From: Desmonostoc vinosum HA7617-LM4 | GTDB lineage: Bacteria; Cyanobacteriota; Cyanobacteriia; Cyanobacteriales; Nostocaceae | Direction: 5' to 3' | Length of the DNA: 64,000 nt | Assembly: GCA_019359515.1 (NCBI GenBank) | Contig: JAHHHC010000009.1 | Location: 1 to 64,000, forward strand | Shown: in pieces, positions 18,086 to 27,021 of the stretch | How positions within the stretch are numbered: the stretch's first letter is position 1 | Layout of the letters: every line of letters starts with the position of its first letter | Translations under genes and position numbers: made by a program | The notes under the pieces: generated by a model | What the model was told of the DNA's origin: nothing | The model's input: only the letters and a program-made list of their open reading frames with translations | Database searches by the model: none

Positions 18086-19735
18086 ATGGTAAAACCCAAG
18101 CAAAAATCCCGACGTTCCAAAAAGCAGTCACAAAAAGAAACTCCTACCCTCACTCTCAAAGAACGATTAGCCCAAAAGCGCAAAGCAACCTTAGCGCGAA
18201 AAGAACTTACTAGCTTACTTACCACCGCCACCTTTGGCGGTGTCTTCTTAGGTATTCTGCTATTTTTTATTGGTGGAATTAAAGCAGCAGTTCCCGGACT
18301 CTTAGGGGTACTGATCATGTCCTTTTCCTTTAAGTATCCCCGCCAAGCCCTGTATGCCTTTATTATCTACGTACCCCTTGGCGGCACTATTACCTACTAT
18401 TTGGGCAATAGTCCTATACTGCAACTAGCAAAAGACGCTTTTTACCTACCCGCAGTCATTGGACTGTGGCAAAGTTGCCGCAAACAGGGGCTACCTTTTA
18501 TCATTCCCCAAGCGATTAAAATTCCCCTATACATTGTATTAGCCACTAGCATCCTCACAGTGTTATTTGTCAATGGTGGGCAACAGTTCAACCCCCCTAG
18601 CGTTGGACTTCTAGAAAAACCACCTAATGAATTTCCCTTAGGTATGGGAATTCTAGGGTTAAAAGTGTTTTTAGGTTACGTGCCATTGATTAGTTGTGCT
18701 TACTATTTAATCCGTAATAAGCAAGATTTTTTATTATTGTCTCGCATCCAAATTGTTCTAATTATTATCTGTTGCGCTTTAGGATTTATTCAATACCTAT
18801 TACTACTAACTGGAGTTTGCGAAGGCACTAGAAACGCCGAAGGAAATGCTTTATTTACAGCATCTCTTGAAGCCCGATGTTATTTTGGTGGTGCATTAGT
18901 TTATAGCCCTCAAGAAGGAATAATTCGCTTACCGGGAACCTTTGTCGCCCCTTGGCAATGGGCATGGTTTTTAATAGCTAGCACCTTCTTTGCTTTTGCT
19001 ACTGGTTTTACAGATCCTTCTATGACATGGCGATTGATTGGTTTAGGTTCTATGGCATCAGTCTTTATCAATGCCGTCATTTCTGGACAAAGAATTGCCC
19101 TAGCTTTAGTCCCAACTTGCTTTGGAATTTTATTATTGCTAACTGGGCAAATTGGCAACCTCAAACGATTTATTCCTATTGGTATTGGGCTGGCTTTAAT
19201 TTTGGGAATTGCTATGATTACTAACCCAGCTGTCGTACAAGAGAGAACCGATAGTTTTACCAGTCGTTGGGCAGCTTCACCACCCCAAGATTTTATCGTC
19301 CAACAATTTGAAGAAAATTGGAAAAATGTAGATGGCCCGTTAGGAAGTGGTTTAGGTAGGGCAACTAACTCAGCTAGGACAATGGGTGCAACTAAATTAG
19401 TAGAAACATACTACCCCAAAGTCCTCTATGAAGTGGGAATAGTAGGAGTACTGACATTTTTAGGCTTAGTCACAACTTTAACAATCGCAGCCTTCCGGAC
19501 ATATCGTTCTATAAAAAACCGTAATTTCCGCAGTTACGGAGCTGCTTTATGGGTGTTTATATTGTTTATTAGCTATAACACTTACTACTATCCTCTGGAT
19601 GTCGATCCAGTTGCTGTTTACTATTGGTTTTTTGCAGGAGTTCTTTTCAAATTGCCAGTATTGGATAAACAAGAAAAAGAAGATACCGATCCTCAACAAA
19701 AAACCAAAAAAAGACGCCTACAAACCAAATTTTAA
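18086..19735 (+). CDS. hpsL: O-antigen-ligase/polymerase-like membrane protein, HpsL-like
   Basis: A 549-residue integral membrane protein with a Lys/Arg-rich cytoplasmic N-terminus (~1-45), about ten hydrophobic helices and a charged tail. The long periplasmic loop region and the later GLVTTL-type helices fit the Wzy/WaaL (O-antigen ligase) superfamily, which polymerises or transfers lipid-linked glycans. The context of four glycosyltransferase genes directly downstream is that of hpsL, a gene of the hormogonium polysaccharide set of filamentous cyanobacteria. That polysaccharide is the slime required for gliding. The name is my recognition from layout and protein type, not a computed match. 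The ATG at 18086 is taken as the start; no strong ribosome site is visible. The next gene starts 10 bases after its stop. Confidence 0.75.
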   Translation: MVKPKQKSRRSKKQSQKETPTLTLKERLAQKRKATLARKELTSLLTTATFGGVFLGILLFFIGGIKAAVPGLLGVLIMSFSFKYPRQALYAFIIYVPLGGTITYYLGNSPILQLAKDAFYLPAVIGLWQSCRKQGLPFIIPQAIKIPLYIVLATSILTVLFVNGGQQFNPPSVGLLEKPPNEFPLGMGILGLKVFLGYVPLISCAYYLIRNKQDFLLLSRIQIVLIIICCALGFIQYLLLLTGVCEGTRNAEGNALFTASLEARCYFGGALVYSPQEGIIRLPGTFVAPWQWAWFLIASTFFAFATGFTDPSMTWRLIGLGSMASVFINAVISGQRIALALVPTCFGILLLLTGQIGNLKRFIPIGIGLALILGIAMITNPAVVQERTDSFTSRWAASPPQDFIVQQFEENWKNVDGPLGSGLGRATNSARTMGATKLVETYYPKVLYEVGIVGVLTFLGLVTTLTIAAFRTYRSIKNRNFRSYGAALWVFILFISYNTYYYPLDVDPVAVYYWFFAGVLFKLPVLDKQEKEDTDPQQKTKKRRLQTKF

Positions 19736-19745
19736 ACGAGGCAAA

Positions 19746-20900
19746 ATGGTCAAAGTTATCGTAGGAGGTCAAAAACACCTCAGTACCCCTAATCTACCAC
19801 GAAATTCTAGTCATAAAATCATTCGTCCTAAACCTTTTCCTACGGGTAGATATCCTATAGAAAAAATTTGGTATCCTTTGAGCAGTTTTTTCGCTTGGCA
19901 ACCTTTACGGGAAAGATACCAAATTATTCATTCTTTTAACAGAATTATCTATACCAATAAACCTTGGTTTGTCACCTTTGAAGACCATCGAGTCTTATAC
20001 AGAAACCCTCAAAATCAGGGAGAATCGATAATTTACGAACTATTGAATAATCGCTTAGCCCTCAAAAATTGTCAAAAACTCATAGCCATGTCAGACTATG
20101 CAAAAATGAGATTTTGTAACCGGGTAAATGGTTGGAAGATAGAAAAAGAAATTATTGAGAAATTAACTGTTATTCATCCGAGTTTTCCTGTTAGAGTTAA
20201 TCAACCTAAGATTTTTCAAGATACACAAAAATTACAGTTAATATTTGTTGGCAACCATTTCGCCAGAAAAGGCGGAGTTGTTGCTTTAAGACTAGCTAAA
20301 AAAGCAGAAAAATTAGGTTTACCTCTTACTGTACATATAGTATCTGGACTAGAATATGGTGCAATACCCACCGATTTTCCAGATCGCAATAAATATACAG
20401 AGGATTTAAAGCTACTAAATCTCAGTAATGTTGTCTTTCACAAACATATTCCTAACGAAAAAGTCATCGAGTTACTATCGCAAAGTCATTTTCAATTAAT
20501 GGCAACATTACACGATACCTATGGCTTTAGCGTTATCGAAGGTTTTTCCGTTGCTACGCCAGCTATTACAACTAATGTATGTGCTTTACCAGAGTTTGTT
20601 CGTCACGGTGAAAATGGATATATTTTAGAATTACCAATTAATGAAATTCGTCATTGGAGTAATTGGTTACACGGTGAAAAAACTAAAACTGCTGAATATT
20701 GGGAGATTGTCAACAGCACCTATGAATCTTTAGCAGAACAAGCATTACAACAAATCATCCAATTTCTTGATAGAGTTGATAAACAGGAACATTATGAATA
20801 TTTAAGTGCAGGTGCATTATCGCAAGCACAGAATATGCATAACTCCGAAAAACAAAGTGAGTTATTCAACAACCTCTACGCGGCAGCTGCATTTAGATAA
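19746..20900 (+). CDS. glycosyltransferase (GT4-type), HpsM-position gene
   Basis: The 384-residue product has the GT-B C-terminal signature. LQLIFVGNHFARKGG is the start of the donor domain, and HDTYGFSVIEGFSVATPAITTNV is the E-x7-E nucleotide-sugar site. The N-terminal half is less typical. The frame opens upstream at 19599 inside hpsL, but the ATG at 19746 has GAGG just before it and directly follows the hpsL stop, so the start is placed there. It is translated in one unit with its neighbours. In the hormogonium polysaccharide set the gene after hpsL is hpsM, but I cannot confirm identity beyond position. It probably adds a sugar to the secreted polysaccharide repeat unit at the cytoplasmic face of the membrane. 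Confidence 0.8.
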   Translation: MVKVIVGGQKHLSTPNLPRNSSHKIIRPKPFPTGRYPIEKIWYPLSSFFAWQPLRERYQIIHSFNRIIYTNKPWFVTFEDHRVLYRNPQNQGESIIYELLNNRLALKNCQKLIAMSDYAKMRFCNRVNGWKIEKEIIEKLTVIHPSFPVRVNQPKIFQDTQKLQLIFVGNHFARKGGVVALRLAKKAEKLGLPLTVHIVSGLEYGAIPTDFPDRNKYTEDLKLLNLSNVVFHKHIPNEKVIELLSQSHFQLMATLHDTYGFSVIEGFSVATPAITTNVCALPEFVRHGENGYILELPINEIRHWSNWLHGEKTKTAEYWEIVNSTYESLAEQALQQIIQFLDRVDKQEHYEYLSAGALSQAQNMHNSEKQSELFNNLYAAAAFR

Positions 20901-20913
20901 ATAATTAAAAATT

Positions 20914-21894
20914 ATGAATGATTGTCCTTTAATTACCGTAGTTATTCCCACTTATAACCGGGAGGAAGCACTACGAGATAGTATTGCAGATGTTCTCAAG
21001 CAAGAGTATCCGAATTTTGAAGTTTTAGTAGTAGACCAAACCTCAAAACATCAACCAGAAATTCAAGCTTACCTAGAAGAGGTAGCAATAGCCAATAAAA
21101 TTAAATGGTTACGCCTAGATTGGGCGAGTTTACCAGGGGCGCGGAATTATGCAGTGCGGCGATCGCTTGGTGAAATAATATTATTTATCGATGATGATGT
21201 GCAGCTAACCCCCGGATTTTTAGCAGCCCATGCCAAAAACTATACGCAAAATCCAGAGATAGGGGCTGTTGCTGGACGAGTGTTTGACAGAATGAAATTA
21301 GGCGATTCTGGCGGGGATTTGCAGATTGAATATTTGCCTCCCCAAGCCATGGATCCAGGAATTGCTTGGTATCATATTGATTTAGTGCATACAACTAAAC
21401 CCCAACAAGTCTTAACAGCTAGGGGTTGCAATATGTCTTTTCGCCGCGAAATTTTCACCAAGCATGGACTGAGATTTGATGAGAGATTTCGCGGTAGTGC
21501 TGTGCGGGAAGAATCAGATTTTTGTTTGCGAGTCAGACAAACAGGATATAAGATTTGGTACGACCCTGAAGCTTACTTAGTGCATTTAGGAGAAGAGACA
21601 GGAGGTTGTCATGATATTAGTATGCGATCGCTTAAATATCAACTCACCTTCTACCACAATCATTTCTTGATGGGGCTAAAAAACCTTACCATCACTCAAG
21701 CTTTACGTCTATACGCCCGTCTATTCGACTGTCACGTCTTAGGGCGTCCCCCTTGTCACAAAAGCGGTTCTCTTCTCAAAATTGCTACTCGTGCCATTTT
21801 TTACACCTTGGGTTTTCTCAAAGCCTTGGTTACTATCATCCAATCAATTTGGCATGATGGACAAATTTACAGTCAGTTAGATCAACAAGTTTAA
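20914..21894 (+). CDS. hpsN: glycosyltransferase family 2, HpsN-like position
   Basis: A 326-residue GT-A transferase. Motifs in order are LITVVIPTYNREEALRDSI, LVVDQTSKHQPE, RNYAVRRSLGEIILFIDDDVQL (the DxD metal site), RGCNMSFRREIF and RFRGSAVREESDFCLR, where EE-D is the typical acceptor/catalytic region. A C-terminal hydrophobic segment near residue 295 may touch the membrane. It starts 13 bases after the previous gene and shares its direction. It is likely the GT2 of an hps-type polysaccharide operon. The symbol is a tentative assignment from gene order. The donor and acceptor sugars are unknown. Confidence 0.78.
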   Translation: MNDCPLITVVIPTYNREEALRDSIADVLKQEYPNFEVLVVDQTSKHQPEIQAYLEEVAIANKIKWLRLDWASLPGARNYAVRRSLGEIILFIDDDVQLTPGFLAAHAKNYTQNPEIGAVAGRVFDRMKLGDSGGDLQIEYLPPQAMDPGIAWYHIDLVHTTKPQQVLTARGCNMSFRREIFTKHGLRFDERFRGSAVREESDFCLRVRQTGYKIWYDPEAYLVHLGEETGGCHDISMRSLKYQLTFYHNHFLMGLKNLTITQALRLYARLFDCHVLGRPPCHKSGSLLKIATRAIFYTLGFLKALVTIIQSIWHDGQIYSQLDQQV

Positions 21895-22079
21895 TAAGAG
21901 TCATTGGACTTCTTGCATAAATATTTTTTTGTTTCGCGCAAAGACAAGGCAGCTTTTGGGGGGAAGCTTCCCACCAAAATGTGCCGCCCCGTTGTAGCAA
22001 GTGTCATCGGGTTCCCCAACTTTTGGTAACTGCTACGCAAAGAAGAACGCAAAAAAATGACAAATAACAAATAACAACA

Positions 22080-23255
22080 ATGAAAGTTTTAGTTGCTAGT
22101 CATACTTATATAGTAGACCTGAACTGTGAAAAGTTACGCGCTTTATCTAAGTTAGAACCAGGAATAGAGGTAACGGTAGTAGTTCCAAAACGTTGGAAAC
22201 CAGGCGGTGTACAAAACAGAATTATCGAAACTGAATATCGAGATGAAGGAGCATTTAAAATAGTTCCAATTGCTAACTTCAGTCAAAACCATCAAGGGCT
22301 TTTGACTTTTGGCACTGATTTAATATCTTTGTTACGAGAGTTTCGTCCTCAAATTATCCAAGTCGAACAAGGATCTAGAGGACTGGCTTATACTCAAATG
22401 ATTGCTTTAAATCAGCTACTGGGACTCAAAGCCAAAAATGTATTTTTTACTTGGTGGAATCTCCCTTATAAACTCAAATTACCAGTTGCTTTACTAGAGA
22501 AATATAATCTCAATCACAGCCACGGTATCATTTCTGGTAATCAGGACGGTGCCGAAATATTACGCCAACGTGGATATCAAGGGCCAATTAAAGTCATGCC
22601 ACAATTAGGTATAGATGAAAAACTGTTTACTCCCCAAAAACAACCAGAATTAGCAGCTAAGCTGGGTATTAAACAAGATGATTTTGTCGTGGGTTTTGTT
22701 GGCAGATTTGTGCAAGAAAAGGGTTTGCTAACACTTTTACAAGCTTTAGTTTCTTTAAAAGATCAACCTTGGAAATTACTGTTGCTGGGACGGGGAGAGT
22801 TACAAGCCGAGTTAATCAAATTTGCAATAGAAAATTCTTTTCAAGAACGGGTAATTTTAGTAGAAAGCGTTTCTCACCATGAAGTTGCTAACTACATTAA
22901 CTTAATGAGTACTTTAGTATTACCCTCAGAAACAACTTATAAATTTAAAACCTTAACTTCAGTTGGTTGGAAAGAACAATTTGGGCATGTAATCATCGAA
23001 GCGATGGCCTGTAAAGTACCTGTAATTGGTTCTGATTCCGGTGAAATTCCTCATGTAATCGGCGACGCTGGATTAGTATTTCCTGAAGGCGATCGCCAAG
23101 CCCTAGCTAATTGCTTAACTCAATTAATCGAAAAACCAGATTTTGCTCAAAGCTTAGGTGAAATGGGCTATCAAAAAGCCATGATAAAATACACAAATAA
23201 AGCTTTAGCTAAGCAGCAATTAGAGTTTTATCAAGAATTAGTTAATGGTCATTAG
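22080..23255 (+). CDS. hpsO: glycosyltransferase family 4, HpsO-like position
   Basis: The 391-residue GT-B enzyme has an N-terminal MKVLVASHTYIVDLNCEKL acceptor domain. The donor domain has FVVGFVGRFVQEKGL, the KLLLLGRGELQ strand and EQFGHVIIEAMACKVPVIGSDSGEIPHVIG, the E-x7-E motif that holds the nucleotide sugar. It follows the GT2 gene after 185 bases of repeat-bearing DNA (22056-22079 contains AAATAAC repeats), and the direction is unchanged. It probably acts in the same polysaccharide pathway. The symbol is tentative and based on gene order. Confidence 0.8.
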   Translation: MKVLVASHTYIVDLNCEKLRALSKLEPGIEVTVVVPKRWKPGGVQNRIIETEYRDEGAFKIVPIANFSQNHQGLLTFGTDLISLLREFRPQIIQVEQGSRGLAYTQMIALNQLLGLKAKNVFFTWWNLPYKLKLPVALLEKYNLNHSHGIISGNQDGAEILRQRGYQGPIKVMPQLGIDEKLFTPQKQPELAAKLGIKQDDFVVGFVGRFVQEKGLLTLLQALVSLKDQPWKLLLLGRGELQAELIKFAIENSFQERVILVESVSHHEVANYINLMSTLVLPSETTYKFKTLTSVGWKEQFGHVIIEAMACKVPVIGSDSGEIPHVIGDAGLVFPEGDRQALANCLTQLIEKPDFAQSLGEMGYQKAMIKYTNKALAKQQLEFYQELVNGH

Positions 23256-23297
23256 TCGTTAGTAAATAACTAATGACAAATAACAAATAACAAAAAA

Positions 23298-24479
23298 ATG
23301 AAAATATTACAAATTGTCCCCTCAATTTCTCTGATTTACGGTGGCCCTAGTCAAATGGTACTAGAATTAGCTCCGGCGTTGGCAAAAGAGGGAGTAGATG
23401 TGACAATTCTCACAACTGATAGTAATGGCGATTCTGGTCAAAAACCCTTGGATGTTCCTTTAAATCGCCCAATTAAACAAGATGGTTATGAAATAATTTA
23501 CTTTCGTTGTGCGCCATTTCGCCGTTACAAATTTTCGTTAGACTTACTCCAGTGGCTAAAACATCACGCGCAAGATTTTGACATAGCACATATTCACGCT
23601 TTATTTTCTCCTATCAGTAGTGCTGCTGCGACTGTGTGCCGTCAGTATAAGCTACCTTATATTTTGCGTCCTTTGGGTACTCTTGACCCAGCGGATTTAC
23701 GCAAGAAAAAGCAGTTAAAACAACTTTATGTGGCAATTTTAGAAAGACGAAATTTAGCTAGTGCAGCAGCAATTCATTTTACAAGCAAGCAAGAAGCTAA
23801 AATATCAGAAAGATTTGGTGTAGCAACATTAGATTTAGTAATTCCTGTAGGTGTGAGTCCCATAAAAGAACATAGTGGAAGTTCTTTTTATAAACAGTTG
23901 GGAATACCAAATGATTTACCTTTGATATTATTTATGTCACGAATTGACCCCAAAAAGGGGTTAAATTTATTAATTCCGGCGTTAGAAAAACTATTAACGA
24001 ATGGTTATAACTTTCATTTTGTTTTAGCTGGGACAAATCCTCAAGACCCAGATTATGAACAAAAGATAAAATCCCAAATTCAAAATTCACCGTTGCGATC
24101 GCACACTACAATTACAGGCTTTGTTACAGGTGAATTGAAAGTTAGTTTACTGCAAGCTGCTGATTTATTTGTCTTGCCTTCATACTATGAAAACTTTGGT
24201 ATTGCTGTAGCTGAGGCCATGGTAGCAGGAACGCCTGTGGTAATTTCCGACCAAGTACATATATATCAGCAGGTGCAAGATAGCGAGTCCGGCTGGGTGG
24301 GAACAACAGATGTGCAAGCACTTTTTGAGTTACTACAAACAGCTTTGCAAAACCCCCAAGAACGCCAACGCCGGGGATTAAATGCCCAAAAATATGCATT
24401 ACAACATTTTAGTTGGGATGCGATCGCTCGGCAAACAATCCAAGCTTACAATCAAATTATTTTTAATAAAAAGCTTTAA
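23298..24479 (+). CDS. hpsP: glycosyltransferase family 4, HpsP-like position
   Basis: A 393-residue GT-B enzyme. The N-terminal start KILQIVPSISLIYGGPSQMVLELAPAL carries the GGPS loop typical of family 4. The donor domain shows LILFMSRIDPKKGLNLLIPAL, FVLAGTNP and ENFGIAVAEAMVAGTPVVISD. It follows the previous gene after 42 bases, which again include AAATAAC repeats. A Rho-independent terminator lies about 90 bases downstream (24568-24590), so it is the last gene of this cluster. The symbol is tentative. Confidence 0.8.
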   Translation: MKILQIVPSISLIYGGPSQMVLELAPALAKEGVDVTILTTDSNGDSGQKPLDVPLNRPIKQDGYEIIYFRCAPFRRYKFSLDLLQWLKHHAQDFDIAHIHALFSPISSAAATVCRQYKLPYILRPLGTLDPADLRKKKQLKQLYVAILERRNLASAAAIHFTSKQEAKISERFGVATLDLVIPVGVSPIKEHSGSSFYKQLGIPNDLPLILFMSRIDPKKGLNLLIPALEKLLTNGYNFHFVLAGTNPQDPDYEQKIKSQIQNSPLRSHTTITGFVTGELKVSLLQAADLFVLPSYYENFGIAVAEAMVAGTPVVISDQVHIYQQVQDSESGWVGTTDVQALFELLQTALQNPQERQRRGLNAQKYALQHFSWDAIARQTIQAYNQIIFNKKL

Positions 24480-24567
24480 CACTTATCAATCGAGGTATTG
24501 CTGTAGCCACTGCCTTGTTCAGCAGGGGTTTTGATTATTTCTAAAATTTTGTTTCAAACAGCTCAAG

Positions 24568-24590
24568 CCCGATTGGGGAATCGGGGTTTT
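24568..24590 (+). terminator. Rho-independent terminator after the hps-like cluster
   Basis: Stem CCCGATT (24568-24574) and AATCGGG (24579-24585), loop GGGG, then GTTTT. It lies between the last glycosyltransferase gene and the peroxiredoxin gene. Confidence 0.85.
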
Positions 24591-24644
24591 GTGTCATGAT
24601 GGCAAAGTAGAACACTATGCCTTTTTAACTACAGGGATTCTCAC

Positions 24645-25283
24645 ATGGCTCTCCGTCTTGGTGATACAGTACCCAACTTTACGCAAACCTCAACACACGG
24701 CGATATCGATTTTTATGCATGGGCGGGTGACAGCTGGGTAGTGCTGTTTTCTCACCCAGCTGATTTTACACCTGTTTGCACGACTGAATTAGGCACGGTT
24801 GCCAAACTAAAGCCAGAATTTGACAAGCGTAACGTCAAAGCGATCGCTCTGAGCGTTGATGATGTAGAATCTCACAAAGGATGGGTGGGAGATATCGAAG
24901 AAACTCAAAGCACCACTCTCAACTACCCAATTTTGGCAGACGCAGACCGGAAAGTTTCTGATCTTTACGACATGATCCATCCTAATGCTAATGCAATGTT
25001 AACGGTGCGATCGGTTTTCGTGATTGACCCCAACAAGAAACTTCGTCTGAGTTTCACATATCCCCCCAGCACAGGACGCAACTTTGATGAACTTTTGCGA
25101 GTCATTGATTCACTGCAACTAACTGATAATTACAGCGTAGCTACTCCGGCTGACTGGAAAGACGGCGATGATGTCGTCATTGTCCCCTCGCTGAAAGATC
25201 CCGAAGTTCTTAAAGAGAAATTCCCCAAAGGCTACGAAGAAGTCAAACCTTATCTGCGAATGACTCCTCAGCCTAATAAGTAA
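24645..25283 (+). CDS. 1-Cys peroxiredoxin (Prx6 type)
   Basis: The 212-residue enzyme reduces hydrogen peroxide and alkyl hydroperoxides. The peroxidatic Cys45 lies in the motif HPADFTPVCTTELG. No other cysteine occurs in the protein, so it is a true 1-Cys enzyme that needs an outside thiol. The C-terminal arm (~165-212, with VVIVPSLKDPEVLKEKFPKGYEEVKPYLR) is characteristic of the Prx6 subfamily and forms the dimer. It is monocistronic, flanked by terminators on both sides. In cyanobacteria this type acts in the cytosol in oxidative-stress defence. Confidence 0.95.
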   Translation: MALRLGDTVPNFTQTSTHGDIDFYAWAGDSWVVLFSHPADFTPVCTTELGTVAKLKPEFDKRNVKAIALSVDDVESHKGWVGDIEETQSTTLNYPILADADRKVSDLYDMIHPNANAMLTVRSVFVIDPNKKLRLSFTYPPSTGRNFDELLRVIDSLQLTDNYSVATPADWKDGDDVVIVPSLKDPEVLKEKFPKGYEEVKPYLRMTPQPNK

Positions 25284-25296
25284 AAAACACAAAACA

Positions 25297-25322
25297 AAAG
25301 GACTGGATAAAACCAGTCCTTT
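25297..25322 (+). terminator. Rho-independent terminator of the peroxiredoxin gene
   Basis: Perfect 10-bp stem AAAGGACTGG / CCAGTCCTTT around the loop ATAAAA, followed by ATTATTTG. The matching A-rich left arm and T-rich right arm could let it work in both directions, since the ferredoxin gene converges on it. Confidence 0.9.
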
Positions 25323-25350
25323 ATTATTTGTATTTATTGAATTTTTTATT

Positions 25351-25815
25351 TTAATAACGGGATTTTTTGCTCTTTAACTTCTGCTTCTTGCGCCGTCGTT
25401 CTGTAGAAGCAACTGCATGTTCAACCGGATAACCGACTACAGGGATTACTTGATATTTACGCTCTGATTCTAATTTTCTCAATTCAGTGTAATCAACCCA
25501 ATGAATACAATCAACCGGACAAGTATCGATTGCTTCTTGGATGACTTCTTCCGCGTCCCCATCTTGACGAACCACGCGCGATCGCCCATAATCTGGTTCA
25601 ATATAAAAGGTGTTACGCGCCACATGAGCGCAGTGCTTACAACCAATGCAGGTGATTTCATCAACATAAACACCCTTTTGACGTAGCACTCCACCTAATT
25701 CTGGTTCCAAACCAGAACGTTCAGGGGCATCCCGCAAAAAACCCCCTAACTCTGGCTCTAAACCAGAGCGGTTTTCTCCTTGTTCTTCCGACGACGGCAG
25801 AAGCTCAGACATCAC
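25351..25815 (-). CDS. iron-sulfur ferredoxin of the ycf35 operon
   Basis: A 154-residue protein with one complete iron-sulfur site. Cys56, Cys59 and Cys62 lie in CIGCKHCAHVARNTF, and Cys99 is followed by Pro in CPVDC (Cys103 is a spare). This predicts a single 4Fe-4S (or 3Fe-4S) cluster. The C-terminus is Lys/Arg-rich. The first ~48 residues hold two 13-residue copies of RSGLEPELGG(F/V)LR with a 17-residue period, encoded by two palindromic DNA units (25681-25770). These are absent from most relatives and look like a repeat insertion. The gene overlaps the ycf35 stop by 4 bases (ATGA type), so translation is coupled. The electron partner is unknown. Confidence 0.88.
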   Translation of the reverse strand: MMSELLPSSEEQGENRSGLEPELGGFLRDAPERSGLEPELGGVLRQKGVYVDEITCIGCKHCAHVARNTFYIEPDYGRSRVVRQDGDAEEVIQEAIDTCPVDCIHWVDYTELRKLESERKYQVIPVVGYPVEHAVASTERRRKKQKLKSKKSRY

Positions 25816-26198
25816 GCACTCCAGCGCTGTACTACTAGACGAATCGAACCATCTGTATTTTGTTGTTGCTGGGCAACTTGAAAACCAACACGAGCAGTTT
25901 CTTTAACAACTGTTTGGTAAGCATAGCGCTGGGTTACTTGGCGCAAGAAACCATCTACAGATAGATCTTGCTGCCAGTATTGCAAGTCAGCCACCAATTC
26001 GTATTCCTTGCCATTCCATCTGAAGCCGATATCATAGCCATTTTCCTGTTCAATTGTAATTTCCGCAGGATGGGTTTGACCGCGATAGCCCCGTACCTCG
26101 CGTGGGCCTGGCTTCCAGTCTACACCCAACTCAGTCAGAGCATCTTTGAGAGAGTCAAGGTTACGGATTTGAGTTTTAATTTGGCTAAAGTGTGACAT
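25812..26198 (-). CDS. ycf35: Ycf35 family protein (DUF1257)
   Basis: The 128-residue product matches Ycf35/DUF1257, a family encoded in cyanobacteria and in some algal plastid genomes. Typical segments are MSHFSQIKTQIRNLDSLKDAL, the ADLQYWQQ region and VKETARVGFQVAQQQQN. It is small, soluble and without cysteines. It lies between the DUF2997 gene and the ferredoxin gene, an order that recurs in cyanobacteria and links it to a redox or Fe-S function. Its biochemical activity is not established. Confidence 0.92.
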   Translation of the reverse strand: MSHFSQIKTQIRNLDSLKDALTELGVDWKPGPREVRGYRGQTHPAEITIEQENGYDIGFRWNGKEYELVADLQYWQQDLSVDGFLRQVTQRYAYQTVVKETARVGFQVAQQQQNTDGSIRLVVQRWSA

Positions 26199-26237
26199 GG
26201 TGGTTCTGAATCAATAACACTAAACTGTTGTGAAAAC

Positions 26238-26447
26238 TTACCAATCGCTGAAAGTGGTTTGCGTATTTACCACCCTAAGTTGCTGTACCTGGGCGGCAAA
26301 GTATTCTGAGGTTGTCTGTTGATTAAGTACTTGCCCCAGTTGCGCCTCTATCGCTGCTGTAACCTCAGCACAAGAAGCGCCTGTAATGCCAGTAACTTTC
26401 TCTTGTACCCGACCATCTGGATAGATTATGAACTCTAATGTCTCCAT
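26238..26447 (-). CDS. DUF2997 family protein
   Basis: A 69-residue protein. It starts METLEFIIYPDGRVQEKVTG and continues with GASCAEVTAAIEAQLG, which is the pattern of DUF2997. It contains one conserved Cys at about residue 26. It heads the operon DUF2997-ycf35-ferredoxin and lies 39 bases upstream of ycf35. The function is unknown. The short length and beta-alpha pattern suggest a small partner for a larger enzyme. Confidence 0.85.
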   Translation of the reverse strand: METLEFIIYPDGRVQEKVTGITGASCAEVTAAIEAQLGQVLNQQTTSEYFAAQVQQLRVVNTQTTFSDW

Positions 26448-26784
26448 GCTTTTGGCAAACCACTATAGTACGCTTGAACTGTACTGCTTGATCTGATGGC
26501 TAAATACATAGCCGTTGAAACATCGTGTTTAGATACTAACTTGCCATTTTTTAACTAATGTTTCATCTTTCAAAATAAATATCTCAGAATATTTACAAAA
26601 ATTATCAATCTTAGTAAGTACACACGTCTGTCATTAGTTAGTGTCTCTTAACCTCATTGATTAGTCAAGGTAATAATTGAGTTTGCTACGTAAGCAGCGA
26701 AAGCCCTAAAAATAAGCATTACAGTTACCATAACTAGCCAAGTTGGTTACAAAAATATAAAATTTATTGAAAAAATATATCATT
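26448..26784. other. intergenic region upstream of the DUF2997 operon
   Basis: This AT-rich stretch separates the divergent DUF2997 gene and the small ORF at 26785. It must hold the promoter of the DUF2997 operon. I see no clear operator or repeat in it. Confidence 0.4.
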
Positions 26785-27021
26785 ATGATTGAGTTCACCG
26801 ATGGGCGAGGCGGAATTCAGATTAGTATGGCTCAACCCAAAATGGTAGAGTATGCGATCGCCTCTCTTAGCCTTGGGAGTGAGTGCAGTAGTACTATAGA
26901 GTATGCCTTTGCACAAATATTTGAGAGAAAATTACTCATTCCATATATTCGTGAAAATCTGGGAGAGGTTCGTCAAAGTCATCAGCCAAAGGTAAAACAA
27001 AAGTTCCTTTTAAGGTATTAA
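26785..27021 (+). CDS. small hypothetical protein, uncertain
   Basis: This possible 78-residue protein starts at the ATG at 26785 (MIEFTDGRGGIQISMAQ). A TTG at 26767 would add six residues. No ribosome site is visible. The sequence contains one cysteine and no known motif. I do not recognise it. It is kept because it fills an otherwise empty region and has ordinary composition, but it may be a chance ORF. Confidence 0.3.
   Translation: MIEFTDGRGGIQISMAQPKMVEYAIASLSLGSECSSTIEYAFAQIFERKLLIPYIRENLGEVRQSHQPKVKQKFLLRY

Noticed and set aside
17959-18213. 84-residue ORF overlapping the start of the hpsL-like gene
   Set aside because: It starts with TTG, has no ribosome site, overlaps the start of a well supported gene in another frame and has a Ser/Thr-rich random look.
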